Source of the DNA: Isosphaeraceae bacterium
Lineage (GTDB): Bacteria > Planctomycetota > Planctomycetia > Isosphaerales > Isosphaeraceae
DNA: 49,651 nt
Direction: 5' to 3'
NCBI GenBank assembly: GCA_031291845.1
Contig: JARLIH010000167.1
Location: 1-49,651, forward strand
A program made the position numbers and the translations under genes. Below the pieces are notes generated by a model. The model saw only the letters and a list, made by a program, of their open reading frames with translations. It had not been told where the DNA came from and searched no databases. Below are positions 1 through 8,537 of the stretch, piece after piece (the stretch's first letter is position 1; every line of letters starts with the position of its first letter).

Positions 1-107
1 GGTGACCATACTGGCGGGGTCCCACCCGTTCCCATTCCGAACACGGCCGTTAAGCCCGCCAGGCCCATGATAGTGCCTCTGGCGCGAAAGTCGGTTATCG
101 CCGGAAT
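1..107 (+). rRNA. rrf: 5S ribosomal RNA, 5' end cut by window
   Basis: The opening bases match the 5S rRNA pattern: GGTGACCATA, then CCCGTTCCCATTCCGAACACGG (positions 27-48), then GTTAAGCCCGCCAGG and a GCGCGAAAGTCGG 3' arm. Orientation is plus. The first few bases of the gene should lie before the window, so the 5' end is partial, and the 3' end is estimated at about 104-110. A strong intrinsic terminator follows within 20 bases, as expected at the end of an rRNA operon or of a free-standing 5S gene; which of these applies cannot be told from this window. Confidence 0.93.
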
Positions 108-120
108 CCTTCACTCCCAG

Positions 121-159
121 CCGCCCGCAGTCCCGCAAGGGGCCGCGGGCGGTTTTTTT
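121..159 (+). terminator. Intrinsic terminator after 5S rRNA
   Basis: CCGCCCGC (121-128) pairs perfectly with GCGGGCGG (145-152), and the stem is followed directly by seven T residues (153-159). It is the clearest rho-independent terminator in the window and ends the 5S transcript. Confidence 0.9.
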
Positions 160-575
160 GCGCGCGTGCTCGCACCCGCTCGGAGGAAGGGGATGCTGCC
201 GTCGACCCCCATCGTATCCTACGAAAAGGATGCTCGTTGACTGGCGGCGGCGCCGCGAAGTTTGGAGGAAGCACTTGAATTCCGTAGAAATCGGTCGTGA
301 CCGGCCGGCCGGCCGGCCGGCGCATCCGGTTTGTTATCGAGCGGGTTCTGGATTGCGGCGCTGGTCGTCCCGGCGGCGCTGCCGACGGTGTTGGCCGTCC
401 GGACGCATTGCGGGCACGACTACCTTCCGCTCCAGGCGGCGGCCGAACTCCGCAGGTGCTCAGCAAGCCTATCGCCTGATCGTCTATCCACGTCGCACGT
501 ACCTGAATCTGTCCTAGAGTCCAGGTAACCGGCCGTAATCTGCCGTTGACCCTCTTGGACGACCAGGGATCGATC
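160..575. other. Gap between 5S terminator and GT39-like gene
   Basis: I see no credible gene here; the open frames on both strands are short, Arg/Pro-rich and unlike any family. The one structural feature is a perfect (CCGG)5 tract at 301-320. A promoter for the following gene should lie here, but I cannot pick a convincing -35/-10 pair. Confidence 0.6.
301..320. repeat. (CCGG)5 tandem palindromic tract
   Basis: Five consecutive CCGG units give a 20-base tract that is its own reverse complement and could extrude as a small cruciform. It lies outside any gene I accept. Confidence 0.8.
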
Positions 576-2624
576 ATGGCAAGTCGGCTCGCTGTCGCGT
601 CTTCCCTCGTGCCAAGGAAGTTGTCGCCTCGAGAATCGAGCCCTGCATCCTCCTGGTCCCGGGGGGATACCGTCCGATCGATCCTTTGGTTCGGGACCGC
701 CGTTCTCGCGCGGGCGCCCTTGTTGGCGCGTGTCGAGGGGGTGCTCGATCACGACCAGTCGATCGTGGGCTTGATGGCGCTTGATGTCGCGGCTGGGCGG
801 CGTTGGCCGATCTTTTTCGACGGCCAACGTTATATGGGCGCGATCGAGCCGTATGTGGCCGCGCTGCTGGTGAAGCTCTTCGGGCACTCCCCCTCCGTGG
901 TGGCGATGGCCCCTTTGCTGTTCTTCGGTCTTTTCGTGGCGGCGCAATATGCCGTGTGGCGGACCTGGTCGAGCCGCGCCACGGGCCATGGCGCCGCCCT
1001 GGTTGCCGTTCTCGGTGCGCCGATGCTCGTGCTCTGGAGCATGGTCCCGCGTGGGGGCTACGTTGAACTCCTGGCATGGGGGGTGCCGGTGCTCGGTGTT
1101 TACCGGTCGGTCACCCGGTCCAACCGCGTCGGGCTTTCGGCTGGCCAGCAAGCGGGGTGGGGCCTCTTGTTGGCCTTGGGCTACTTCGTCAATCCCCTCT
1201 CGATCATCGTTTACCTGACTCTGGCCGTGGATTGGACCGTGGGTCGTCACGGCGCCGACCTGCGCAGCCAGCGCAAACTTCAAGGGACTTTGATCGATGG
1301 CCGACTTGCCCCCTTGATCTGGTGCCTGGTGGGGTTGGGTACCGTGCTTGCCTTGGCATTTTTCTGCCACGTGGATTTCCGCGGCAACAGGCTGGCTCCC
1401 TATGTCTTCTGCATGGGGTGGCTGCCTGCTCGCTGGGGGCTCCCCCTCGGGACCGCCGGGATCGCGATGGTGCTGGGCGGAGCACTCTTGTGGTCGGGCG
1501 CGGGGCTGCGGGCGTGCCGGCTCTTGCTATCCCATCCGGGCTTGGCGCTGGGCGCGCTGGGCGATTTGTTTCCCTTCGCCGCGTACAACGTACTCGTGCT
1601 CGCGGGGCTGTTACCGTTAGCTCGTTCCATGCCGATCTGGATCCGCGCTCCCTGGGACATCGGAGTGAATGTCAGGAATGGTTTCTCGGCGCTCGGCGTG
1701 CTGCTGGGCTGCGATCCCAACGGGCCGGCCTCGGTGCTCGTCGGGCAGGGGGTCGAGCTGCCGCCTGTCGTCTGGCCGGGGCTCGTTCACCTCCTCTCCT
1801 GGCTCTCGCCCGCGGTTGTGGGCGCTGTCTTCGCCCTGCTCGGCTCGGTCGCGTGGGCTGACCGGGAAGCCTGGCGGCGGTTCTGGTCTTTGCGGGGGGA
1901 TTTACCGACGCCGGGAACCGTCCTGGCGTTGCTTGGCCTGGCGGTGACGGCGCTGCTGTATTTGCTCCAAGCGACGAGTCCGAATTCGTCATCGATTCGC
2001 TACCTGGTTCCCGCCTGGATCTTCCTTCCGGGTCTGGTGGCGAGCGCGCTCCGGCTGTTGCCAAGGGGTGCGTACCGGATGGCGACGGTCTTTCTCCTCG
2101 CGGCCTGGCCCCTGGCGCAGGTGAATCTCTGGGCGGAGCTCGATCGCACAGCGCCGATGCGACCGCTGGTGGAGGCGCTGGAACGGCGGGGGGTGCAGGG
2201 CATCATCGCCGAGACACCGGTCGCACTGATCGTCGCGAATCTCTCGCACGGCCGGGTCGGTGCCCTTGAGTACGCTCCCAATTGGCCACGTCTGGGCAAT
2301 CGCTATCTCGGTCGCTTTGCACCAGCGGCGACCGTAACGTGCGTGGTTGACACGCGCCTCACCTGGTCTCCGGGCGAGCATCCCACGACGGCGCTCCGGC
2401 CGAACCTCGGCCCGAGGCTGCACGAGCTGGCGGAGCGGTATCCCGGACGGGTTCGTGTGGTCTCTCGGGTTGCGCAGTTCGAGGTCTGGGATGTCGCGCT
2501 GCCGCTCCGAGAAATTCTCCTCGAGGAGGACGGGATCCCCTTTTCAGCGGGGCCGGACTCGGCGAACCTGTCGGCTGACCTACGGACTAGACATTCATCC
2601 CGCGGACGAGTCTCTCATCGATGA
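576..2624 (+). CDS. GT39-like polytopic glycosyltransferase (membrane)
   Basis: This 682-residue protein has many hydrophobic segments from about residue 35 to 520 and a soluble C-terminal tail. Its first periplasmic loop has an acidic pair (DHDQS) followed by GRRWPIFFDGQRYMG. That resembles the 'hP-hF-GQ-YMG' loop of GT39/PMT-like bacterial enzymes, which move a sugar from a polyprenyl-phosphate donor onto a lipid or protein at the outer face of the membrane. Donor and acceptor cannot be told from sequence. ATG at 576 is preferred to the in-frame TTG at 546 because the intervening ten residues are unconserved-looking and AGGGA lies upstream. The stop overlaps the next gene (ATGA), so the two are probably translated together. 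A non-enzymatic paralogue is possible. Confidence 0.72.
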   Translation: MASRLAVASSLVPRKLSPRESSPASSWSRGDTVRSILWFGTAVLARAPLLARVEGVLDHDQSIVGLMALDVAAGRRWPIFFDGQRYMGAIEPYVAALLVKLFGHSPSVVAMAPLLFFGLFVAAQYAVWRTWSSRATGHGAALVAVLGAPMLVLWSMVPRGGYVELLAWGVPVLGVYRSVTRSNRVGLSAGQQAGWGLLLALGYFVNPLSIIVYLTLAVDWTVGRHGADLRSQRKLQGTLIDGRLAPLIWCLVGLGTVLALAFFCHVDFRGNRLAPYVFCMGWLPARWGLPLGTAGIAMVLGGALLWSGAGLRACRLLLSHPGLALGALGDLFPFAAYNVLVLAGLLPLARSMPIWIRAPWDIGVNVRNGFSALGVLLGCDPNGPASVLVGQGVELPPVVWPGLVHLLSWLSPAVVGAVFALLGSVAWADREAWRRFWSLRGDLPTPGTVLALLGLAVTALLYLLQATSPNSSSIRYLVPAWIFLPGLVASALRLLPRGAYRMATVFLLAAWPLAQVNLWAELDRTAPMRPLVEALERRGVQGIIAETPVALIVANLSHGRVGALEYAPNWPRLGNRYLGRFAPAATVTCVVDTRLTWSPGEHPTTALRPNLGPRLHELAERYPGRVRVVSRVAQFEVWDVALPLREILLEEDGIPFSAGPDSANLSADLRTRHSSRGRVSHR

Positions 2625-3592
2625 AAACGGAATCTCCGCTGCGCTGGGGCATCCTCGGCTGTGCCCGGATTACCCGCAGGGGTCTCATCCCCGGCATTCG
2701 GGCGTCGCGCACGGGCGTGTTACACGCGCTGGCGAGCCGCGACGGGAACGCGGCCGCAGCGTGGGCGCGGGAGTTCGACGTGCCAAGGGCGTACGGGTCC
2801 TACCAGGAAGTGCTCGATGACCCCGAGACCGACGCCGTCTACATCCCGCTCCCCAACGAGCTGCACAAGCCGTGGGTGCTGGCGGCGGCCGACGCGGGGA
2901 AGCACATCCTGTGTGAGAAGCCGCTCGCGCTCGACGCCTCCGAAGCGCAGGCCATGGTGGCTCACTGCGAGGCGCGCGGTGTCCTGTTGATGGAAGCCTT
3001 CATGTGGCGCCACCAGCCGCGGACGGCCGCACTGGCACGCCTGGTGGCCGGAGGGACGATTGGCGCCTTGCGGCTCGTGCGCTCGTCGTTCTCGTTCCCC
3101 ATCGATCTCGGGGACTGGCGGCTCGACGAGGCTCGCGGCGGCGGCGCTCTTTGGGACGTGGGGTGCTACGGGGTGAATACGGTCCGGCTTTATGCCGGGA
3201 CCGAGCCCGAAGCGGTCCAGGCCGTCGCGCGTTTCACGCCTGGCGGCGCGGACCTTTCGCTCGCGGCGGCGCTGCGGTTCCCGGACGGCGTGCTGGGGGT
3301 CGTCGACTGTAGCTTCGAACAGCCGTTCCGTTGCACGTACGAATTGGTCGGCTCCGACGGAGTCATCGAAGTTCCCGACGCGTACCTTCCCCCTGCGCGG
3401 CCGATCGCCCGGCTCGTCAAGGATGGTCGTACGGAGGAGCTGACGTTCGAGGGCGGGGACCAGTACGGGGCGATGGTCGACGCGTTTGGCGAGTCGCTGG
3501 CCAACGGCGGAGGATTGGCCTCGCCGGCGGAGAACGGTCTGGCGCAGATGCAAACGCTCGACGCGATCCGGACCGCCGCGAAGCGGGCCTGA
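2621..3592 (+). CDS. Gfo/Idh/MocA family NAD(P)-dependent oxidoreductase
   Basis: This 323-residue cytoplasmic protein has an N-terminal Rossmann fold with WGILGCARI (residues 9-16), a variant of the usual GxGxxG/A loop. The family signature CEKPL (98-102) contributes a lysine at the active site. The C-terminal half, with MEAFMWRHQPR and GGGALWDVGCY, fits the alpha/beta substrate-binding domain. Such enzymes oxidise or reduce sugars, inositols or their derivatives. Length is typical (320-360). The start codon overlaps the stop of the GT39-like gene by four bases, which suggests joint action on a sugar, but the substrate is not predictable. Confidence 0.9.
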   Translation: MKTESPLRWGILGCARITRRGLIPGIRASRTGVLHALASRDGNAAAAWAREFDVPRAYGSYQEVLDDPETDAVYIPLPNELHKPWVLAAADAGKHILCEKPLALDASEAQAMVAHCEARGVLLMEAFMWRHQPRTAALARLVAGGTIGALRLVRSSFSFPIDLGDWRLDEARGGGALWDVGCYGVNTVRLYAGTEPEAVQAVARFTPGGADLSLAAALRFPDGVLGVVDCSFEQPFRCTYELVGSDGVIEVPDAYLPPARPIARLVKDGRTEELTFEGGDQYGAMVDAFGESLANGGGLASPAENGLAQMQTLDAIRTAAKRA

Positions 3593-3644
3593 CACGCGCC
3601 GAGCGCTCTGCAAGTCAAGCCTTACCGGTGCAACCCCTTCGCGT

Positions 3645-4538
3645 TCAGCGAGGGCTCGTCTGGGTGTTTCCCGGCTTGGGACTGGGAATCGAGACCGCCG
3701 GGACGGGTGCGACTTCGCTGGGCTGTCGGCCGGTCCGCAGCAGGTTCTTTGGGGAGTTCTCCGGTTCCGGGACGCGCAAGGCCTGTATCTTGGACATCAC
3801 GACGTGGCGGATACGCTGAGCTTCTTCCTGACTGAGCTGTCCGTCATGGTTAAGGTCGGCGACGGCGAAGACCATGTGGACGGGTCGCTTCATAGCGTCG
3901 TCGAACTCTTGTTCACTGAGCGCCCCGTTGCCGTCCTTGTCGGCGCCCTTGAAGGCGGCTTCGGCGAGGGTCTTCCCGGTACCCGCAATGGCGGCGTTCA
4001 CCTCACTGGGGCTGAGCTGTCCGTCTCGGTTGGTGTCCGCCGTGGCGAAGATGCCCTGCACGACGGTCTGGACGCCCTGACGCACCTCGGAGGCCTCGAG
4101 CTTCTTGTCGTTGTTCGTGTCGAACGTGGCAAAAACGGTTGCCTCCACGTCTCCGGGGCTGTTGGATTGCCCAGGCTGTTTCTGTTTCTCGTTCTTTACC
4201 GTCTCGACGGCGTACTTGAGCCAAGGCTTCTGGCTCAGGAAAGCATCGCGCGCTGCCCGGGCTTCCTCCGGCGTGAGAGTACCGTCGCCGTTGGCGTCGG
4301 CTCGGAAGAAGAAGCCCCCCACGAGAAGGTTGCCCGCGTCGACGGCCTCCTTCTGTGAGATCTGATTGTCGTTGTTCTCGTCGACCGCTTTGAAGAGCAT
4401 CTTGCCTGCGTCTTCCAGGTCCTGCAGGCTGTCGATGGGCCCCGGAATGTCCTTCACGGCTTGCTGGGCCGAAGCCGGGGCCGTCGTCATGCCGAGTGCC
4501 AAGAATCCCACTCCCCACAACCGCTGCAAAGTCCTCAT
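3645..4538 (-). CDS. Secreted calcium-binding protein with six EF-hands
   Basis: This 297-residue protein starts with a signal peptide (1-25, ending APASAQQ). It carries six canonical 12-residue EF-hand loops with D at position 1 and E at position 12: residues 53-64, 81-92, 140-151, 168-179, 200-211 and 228-239. They fall as three pairs, as expected for cooperative calcium binding. The tail from about 258 is Pro/Ser-rich and probably disordered. EF-hand proteins are expanded in planctomycetes, but the role of individual members is unknown; an extracytoplasmic calcium buffer or sensor, or a structural protein, is most likely. It faces the preceding plus-strand operon tail to tail with a 52-base gap. 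Its own promoter should lie in 4539-4900. Confidence 0.88.
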   Translation of the reverse strand: MRTLQRLWGVGFLALGMTTAPASAQQAVKDIPGPIDSLQDLEDAGKMLFKAVDENNDNQISQKEAVDAGNLLVGGFFFRADANGDGTLTPEEARAARDAFLSQKPWLKYAVETVKNEKQKQPGQSNSPGDVEATVFATFDTNNDKKLEASEVRQGVQTVVQGIFATADTNRDGQLSPSEVNAAIAGTGKTLAEAAFKGADKDGNGALSEQEFDDAMKRPVHMVFAVADLNHDGQLSQEEAQRIRHVVMSKIQALRVPEPENSPKNLLRTGRQPSEVAPVPAVSIPSPKPGNTQTSPR

Positions 4539-4901
4539 GGCATAGTCTCCTTCCTGTCATCGCCTCGGAATCGTTCGGTCACGAAAGGCGAGCCGGCGCG
4601 ACGGGCCAAAGTCCTTGGCCGGGCCGTCTCGCGAACTTCGCCCTTCTCCATTGCAAGCGAAATGCCGCGCCGCGCCGGTTTCCAAGCAGCGGTCGAGTTT
4701 TTCACCGCGGCCTGTGAGCTATCTTGCCCGGTAGCCTTGCTTTGTCGTTCCCTGATTACCTTTTGATGAAATCAGGGCCGGTGGCGCGACGCTTGCGCGG
4801 AGTGGTGCTTGCGCAGTGAGGTTCCGAGAACATGAGCACGGGATGACGATCGCGCGGATCGCCGGCAGGGAGGGAGCCGATCCTGGGCGCGCCTGGCTGG
4901 G
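4539..4901. other. Gap upstream of EF-hand gene
   Basis: No gene is supported. The stretch holds the presumed minus-strand promoter of the EF-hand gene, although no clear hexamers stand out. It also has an 8-bp inverted repeat, CCCTGATT (4750-4757) with AATCAGGG (4770-4777), lying downstream of yraN. That hairpin has no T-run on either side, so it is not a standard terminator. Confidence 0.5.
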
Positions 4902-5300
4902 CTACCGGAAAAACTGACCACGCCCCGGCGGCTCGAAGGCGTTGCGGTAGTGCTCGACGGTGGGTTTCTGCCGGTCGTCGGGCCAGACCAGGGTGACAAC
5001 ATCGAAGCGGGCGGGGCACTCGAGCAGATTGTTTGCTTTCAAGAACTGGAGCGCGGCCAGCGTAAGGCGCCGTTCTTTCTCGGGCGTGACGGCCTCCGCC
5101 GGTTCGCCCCGTCGCCGCGCCTTGACCTCGACGAACACCACCGTTGGGCCATCGCGCGCGATGAGATCAATTTCCCCACGTGCGGTGCGGTAACCGCGCA
5201 GGAGAACCCGGAACCCCTGGCCCCGGAGGTGGCGCGCGGCAGCGCATTCACCGCGATCGCCCAGCAGCCGGTTGAGAAAGGCGCGCATGGTCCGGTTCAT
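4902..5300 (-). CDS. yraN: YraN/UPF0102 family nuclease-fold protein
   Basis: This 132-residue protein matches UPF0102 in length and layout. The N-terminus has GDRGECAAARHL, with the conserved G-E-x-A, followed by GYRTARGEIDLIARDG and VVFVEVKAR, the restriction-endonuclease-fold core (E, D, ExK). A C-terminal RFDVVTLVW strand completes the fold. The family is nearly universal in bacteria; nuclease activity is proposed from the fold, not established here. An ATG at 5300 was chosen over the longer frame to 5471, because the longer frame would translate a palindromic repeat element (5379-5466). A second ATG lies at 5288. Confidence 0.9.
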   Translation of the reverse strand: MNRTMRAFLNRLLGDRGECAAARHLRGQGFRVLLRGYRTARGEIDLIARDGPTVVFVEVKARRRGEPAEAVTPEKERRLTLAALQFLKANNLLECPARFDVVTLVWPDDRQKPTVEHYRNAFEPPGRGQFFR

Positions 5301-5378
5301 CGGTGCCGCCTCGTCCGGGCATTGGCGACACTCCTCGGTGATCTCCACCGGTTGTCCCTCGCGCGAAACCGGGGGTCC

Positions 5379-5466
5379 GGGTGCCATGCCCACGTCTTCG
5401 TGGGCATGCTCCCTTCCGTCGGCTCGGCCCGTGGCGCATGCCCACGAAGACGTGGGCATGGCACCC
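5379..5466. repeat. Nested inverted repeat (REP/BIME-like), 30-bp arms
   Basis: Two 30-base arms, 5379-5408 and 5437-5466, are perfect reverse complements separated by 28 bases. Each arm contains its own hairpin, with a ten-base stem CATGCCCACG/CGTGGGCATG around a TCTT or AAGA loop. The element can fold as two small hairpins or one long cruciform. It sits upstream of yraN, between divergent or unlinked genes. The layout (paired, oppositely oriented palindromic units) is that of REP/BIME elements. Confidence 0.85.
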
Positions 5467-5545
5467 AACACCGTTCCTGCTCAGCCGTTTGAGCCGAAGC
5501 CGCAAGTCGTGGTGGAGATCAGCGAGAAGTCTCGCATTTGCCGCG

Positions 5546-5779
5546 TCACTGGATGCCGAAGTCGTTCTCGATCTCACGCGCCTCAGAGCTTAACCCACCG
5601 GGGAGGCGAGTGCCTTTGAAAAAGCCGCTGGGCGGCTTCGCCCGGACGCCAACGACCGCGGCTTCGTCGCTGTCGGCGTCGTCGTCCGACTTGGAAGTGT
5701 GCCCGTGCCGAAGTGTTTCACAGCCGCAAAGGCAGAGACCGAGCGAGAACAAACCCGCGAAGACCTGACGTCGCTTCAT
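5546..5779 (-). CDS. Small putative lipoprotein
   Basis: This 77-residue protein begins MKRRQVFAGLFSLGLCLCGCE, a type II signal peptide with a plausible lipobox (LCGC) at residues 16-19. The mature part has an acidic stretch (SDDDADSDEAA), then an AKPPSGFFKGTRLPGG segment and a C-terminal SSEAREIENDFGI helix. I do not recognise a family. The start at 5779 is preferred to the upstream frame start at 5824 because it begins the signal peptide and has AGGTGG upstream. It would be exported and anchored in a membrane; its function is unknown. Confidence 0.7.
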   Translation of the reverse strand: MKRRQVFAGLFSLGLCLCGCETLRHGHTSKSDDDADSDEAAVVGVRAKPPSGFFKGTRLPGGLSSEAREIENDFGIQ

Positions 5780-5917
5780 CACGGCACCACCTGACATTTC
5801 CGACCGAGGCGGCGTAGAAGACATGTCGCGCCGAGGTGCCCAGTCGCGTTGCGCAGCACCGCCCGGAGACTCGAAAGAAAGGACTGCCCGGATGTTGCCA
5901 GAATGAGCCGAAAGCGC

Positions 5918-7543
5918 CTAGTCGGCTTTTGGATCCGCCGCGGACGTTCCCCACCCGAACGCGAGTGCGCCCATCCCGAGGAACGGGAGCAATCCCACGA
6001 CCACAAAGATCGGGGCGAAGGTGCCCATCGTGTCTTTCACAGCCCCCGCGACCGGATGGAAACCCGCTGCGCAGAGGTTTCCGAGCCCTCCCAGGATGCC
6101 GACGATCAATCCGGTGTGCCTCGCGGAAACCTCCTGCGCAAAGGAAAAGTAGTTCGCCATGAAGGCGGCCGTACCCATGGCCATCAAGCCGATCAGCACG
6201 ACCACCAAGGCGTCACTGCGGACCAGGCCGACCCACACGCCGCTCGGGATGAGCAGCGTGCAGCCGATCATGACGACGGTACGCGCCCGCACGGGCGACA
6301 TCCCACGACGCGTGAACCAGCGAGAGAGCGTGCCGCCCATCAGGTTGCCGAAATCCGCAGCCAAGAAGAGCACCGCCGTCAGGAAACCGACCGCCAGGTC
6401 CTTGGTCGAGCCCTCGAAGTGAAAGAGGGCGTTGAACCGCTGGGCCAACGGCGCGAGGCCGGTCAGCGCGCGATCCTCCTTCAGATAGGTCGGGAGCCAG
6501 TTGACGAGGAAGTGCCAGCAGACATTGATCGTGACCGACACGAGCACCAGGATCCAGAACCGCCGTTGTCGCACCACGGCCCCCAGGCTCTCGGCCCAGT
6601 CAGCCCCCTTCAGCGACGAAAGCGGCAGCACGCGCGCCGTCAGGAGCACGCCGATCATCAGCAGGGCGATCCCCCACCAGATCGCCGGCCGCCCAATCCA
6701 GATTGCCGAGAGGGCCAGGAGCACGGAGGCCAACGTCACGCCACTGAATCCCGCGATCGCTTCCGACGAGAGCCGGCGCCCTGACCCTTCTTCGAACTCG
6801 TCGTCGGGCGGCGGAGTTGCCGGCTTCCGCCCCTCGAACCGCTGTTTATGCGGACCGCCCACCACGATCAGCCAGACGACGACCCAGACGAACCCAAGCG
6901 TCCCTACCGCGACGAACGCCGTCCGCCAACCGTACCGGACCGTCAGGAGTGTCACGACGACCGGGGTAATGACCGCCCCGATCGCCGCTCCCGAATTGAA
7001 GATGCCATTGCCCAGGCTACGGTCGGCCGGGGGCAGGATCGTGCCCGTCACGCGCAACGCGCAAGGCCAGTTGAACGACTCGCCGATGCCGAGCAGGGCC
7101 CGCATTACGAGCAAGATCGCCAGGTTCGGGGCGTAGGCCGCCGCCATTCCCGCGAGCGACCACCACGCAACCGCCCCGGCGTACGCCCAGCGCACGTTCC
7201 AGCGGTCGACCAGGAACCCCGCGGGCACCTGGAACAGGGCATACGACAACTGGAACGCCGCCAGCACCCAGCCGAAGTCGACGTTCGTCAGTCGAAACTC
7301 ACCCTTGATCTGGGTTCCCACGAGAGTCATCGACTGCCGGTCCATGTAGTTGAGGACCGTGGATGCGAACATCAGCCAGCACACGCTCCAGGCCCAGGCC
7401 CGTGCCTTGCGCTCGATTGCGAGTTGCTCGTGAGCCGACGGGTCGATCGTGGCCAAGGGCGTCTTCTCCGGTGGGTTCAAGGCGGGTGCCGAGGCGGGCA
7501 GGAGCGACCTAGCTTGCCAAAACCCGCGCCGCCCCGCAATCAC
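5918..7543 (-). CDS. MFS transporter, anion:cation symporter type
   Basis: This 541-residue protein has about 12 transmembrane helices. Helix 1 runs into the LNYMDRQSM sequence typical of the ACS group of major facilitators (hexuronate, galactonate and phthalate permease relatives). The cytoplasmic loop after helix 2 contains GFLVDRW, the MFS loop motif. MRALLGIGESFNWPCALR matches helix 4 of ExuT-like carriers. A sugar acid or other organic anion is the likely substrate, moved with protons. The frame opens at a GTG (7543). The first 40 residues have no hydrophobic character, and a later non-ATG start is possible. No metabolic partner gene is adjacent. Confidence 0.85.
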   Translation of the reverse strand: MIAGRRGFWQARSLLPASAPALNPPEKTPLATIDPSAHEQLAIERKARAWAWSVCWLMFASTVLNYMDRQSMTLVGTQIKGEFRLTNVDFGWVLAAFQLSYALFQVPAGFLVDRWNVRWAYAGAVAWWSLAGMAAAYAPNLAILLVMRALLGIGESFNWPCALRVTGTILPPADRSLGNGIFNSGAAIGAVITPVVVTLLTVRYGWRTAFVAVGTLGFVWVVVWLIVVGGPHKQRFEGRKPATPPPDDEFEEGSGRRLSSEAIAGFSGVTLASVLLALSAIWIGRPAIWWGIALLMIGVLLTARVLPLSSLKGADWAESLGAVVRQRRFWILVLVSVTINVCWHFLVNWLPTYLKEDRALTGLAPLAQRFNALFHFEGSTKDLAVGFLTAVLFLAADFGNLMGGTLSRWFTRRGMSPVRARTVVMIGCTLLIPSGVWVGLVRSDALVVVLIGLMAMGTAAFMANYFSFAQEVSARHTGLIVGILGGLGNLCAAGFHPVAGAVKDTMGTFAPIFVVVGLLPFLGMGALAFGWGTSAADPKAD

Positions 7544-8231
7544 CTGTAGACCCGATGTCGATCGCCGCCCTCGCCCCGGATCCGCATCGCCAAGAAACTG
7601 TGGTCGGCCCGCGCTGGTTGGTCGGCCCGTAAGAGGAGAAGTGGGCTACGCCATCGACTCCGGCTGGTCGCGCTCGGGAACTCTTCGAGTCGGGAAATAG
7701 AGCGATGGAATGAATAATATTCTAAAAATGATGATCATTGAATATTTTGAGATCTAAACAGGTGCGGTGGGCAGCCGGATGTCGAGAACGGTGAGCCGCT
7801 CCGGGACCGTTGCGAGCAAGGGAACGCCCAGAACCGGAGGGACCAGAAACGGGGAGTTGGCTGGTTTCTCCGCTTCGCGGCGATCGCAGCCGGGCGAGCC
7901 TGCGATAATGGCATGCAGAAATGGGAACGTGGTCAGTTTCTGGGCGCAGGAAGAGGATGGGGAGGAGCGGTGGCTAGATCAATACTCGCTACGTTCCTGT
8001 TTCCGGCCCCCCGTAGCTTCCGGTCGTCGGCGTGCTCAAGGTGTACCGGGCGGGCCACGACCGAAGTTTGACGGTGTGCGCGCTATCGATGTGAGAGAAG
8101 GACCGGGAGCGAAAGCAGAGGCCGCCGAGCCGGCCCCTAGGCAAGTGTTGCTTTCAGTCGTGTTGACTTGACGGAGAGAAAAACCGACGGCAGTGCTCGG
8201 CGTCGAGTCAGTCCGACGATGGCATCGAAGC
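7544..8231. other. Gene-poor gap with AT-rich island
   Basis: No gene is supported. A 134-codon plus-strand frame (7767-8171) is Arg/Gly-rich and has no recognisable domain or ribosome-binding site. An 11-base direct repeat TGGTCGGCCCG occurs twice at about 7600-7628. A sharply AT-rich patch (about 7709-7757) stands out from the GC-rich surroundings. Confidence 0.55.
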
Positions 8232-8537
8232 TCAGCCGGGCGTAGGCCCGGTTGTGGGGCGATCGGGGATGGTGATGTCGGTGGTGTAGGTCTGGCCCTT
8301 CACCTGGAAGGTGATCTGGTACTCCGTGAAGCCCCCGGGGACGACGATGATGGGCTGGGCGCTGACGTGTGATCCGAAACGTTCCGCAACGCGTTCCACA
8401 GCGCGTACGAACGCGGGCAGCGGGGTCGCGCCGTTGTGTGGCGCGTGCGATTCGTGCCCAATGGCCGGGTGAATGGTCGAGAGCAGCGTCAGGCGCTCAA
8501 GAGATTCGAATTCGAGGGCGCGATCGTGACTTTTCAT
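8232..8537 (-). CDS. Very small protein with LEPR-XLL-type N-terminal motif
   Basis: This 101-residue protein has FESLERLTLLS at residues 10-20, a variant of the LEPR-XLL motif found near the N-terminus of large planctomycete surface proteins. The remainder has an alpha-helical stretch (FVRAVERVAERFG) and a short beta-rich part (GGFTEYQITFQVKGQTYTTDITIP), then a Pro/Thr tail. It probably follows the same sorting route as the large proteins; its function is unknown. The start at 8537 is chosen because GGAGA precedes it by about seven bases; the frame continues open to 9041, but that extension looks non-coding. Confidence 0.7.
   Translation of the reverse strand: MKSHDRALEFESLERLTLLSTIHPAIGHESHAPHNGATPLPAFVRAVERVAERFGSHVSAQPIIVVPGGFTEYQITFQVKGQTYTTDITIPDRPTTGPTPG

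Noticed and set aside
420..1370. A 316-codon minus-strand frame near the window start
   Set aside because: It lies opposite the GT39-like gene and has a low-complexity His/Arg-rich product, so I treat it as a shadow.
5301..5471. Longer yraN start at 5471
   Set aside because: It would translate one arm of a palindromic repeat; family alignment length fits a start at 5300 or 5288.
7767..8171. A 134-codon plus-strand frame in the gap before the small LEPR-XLL-type gene
   Set aside because: Arg/Gly-rich, no ribosome-binding site, no recognisable motif; I cannot support it as a gene, though a decayed gene cannot be excluded.
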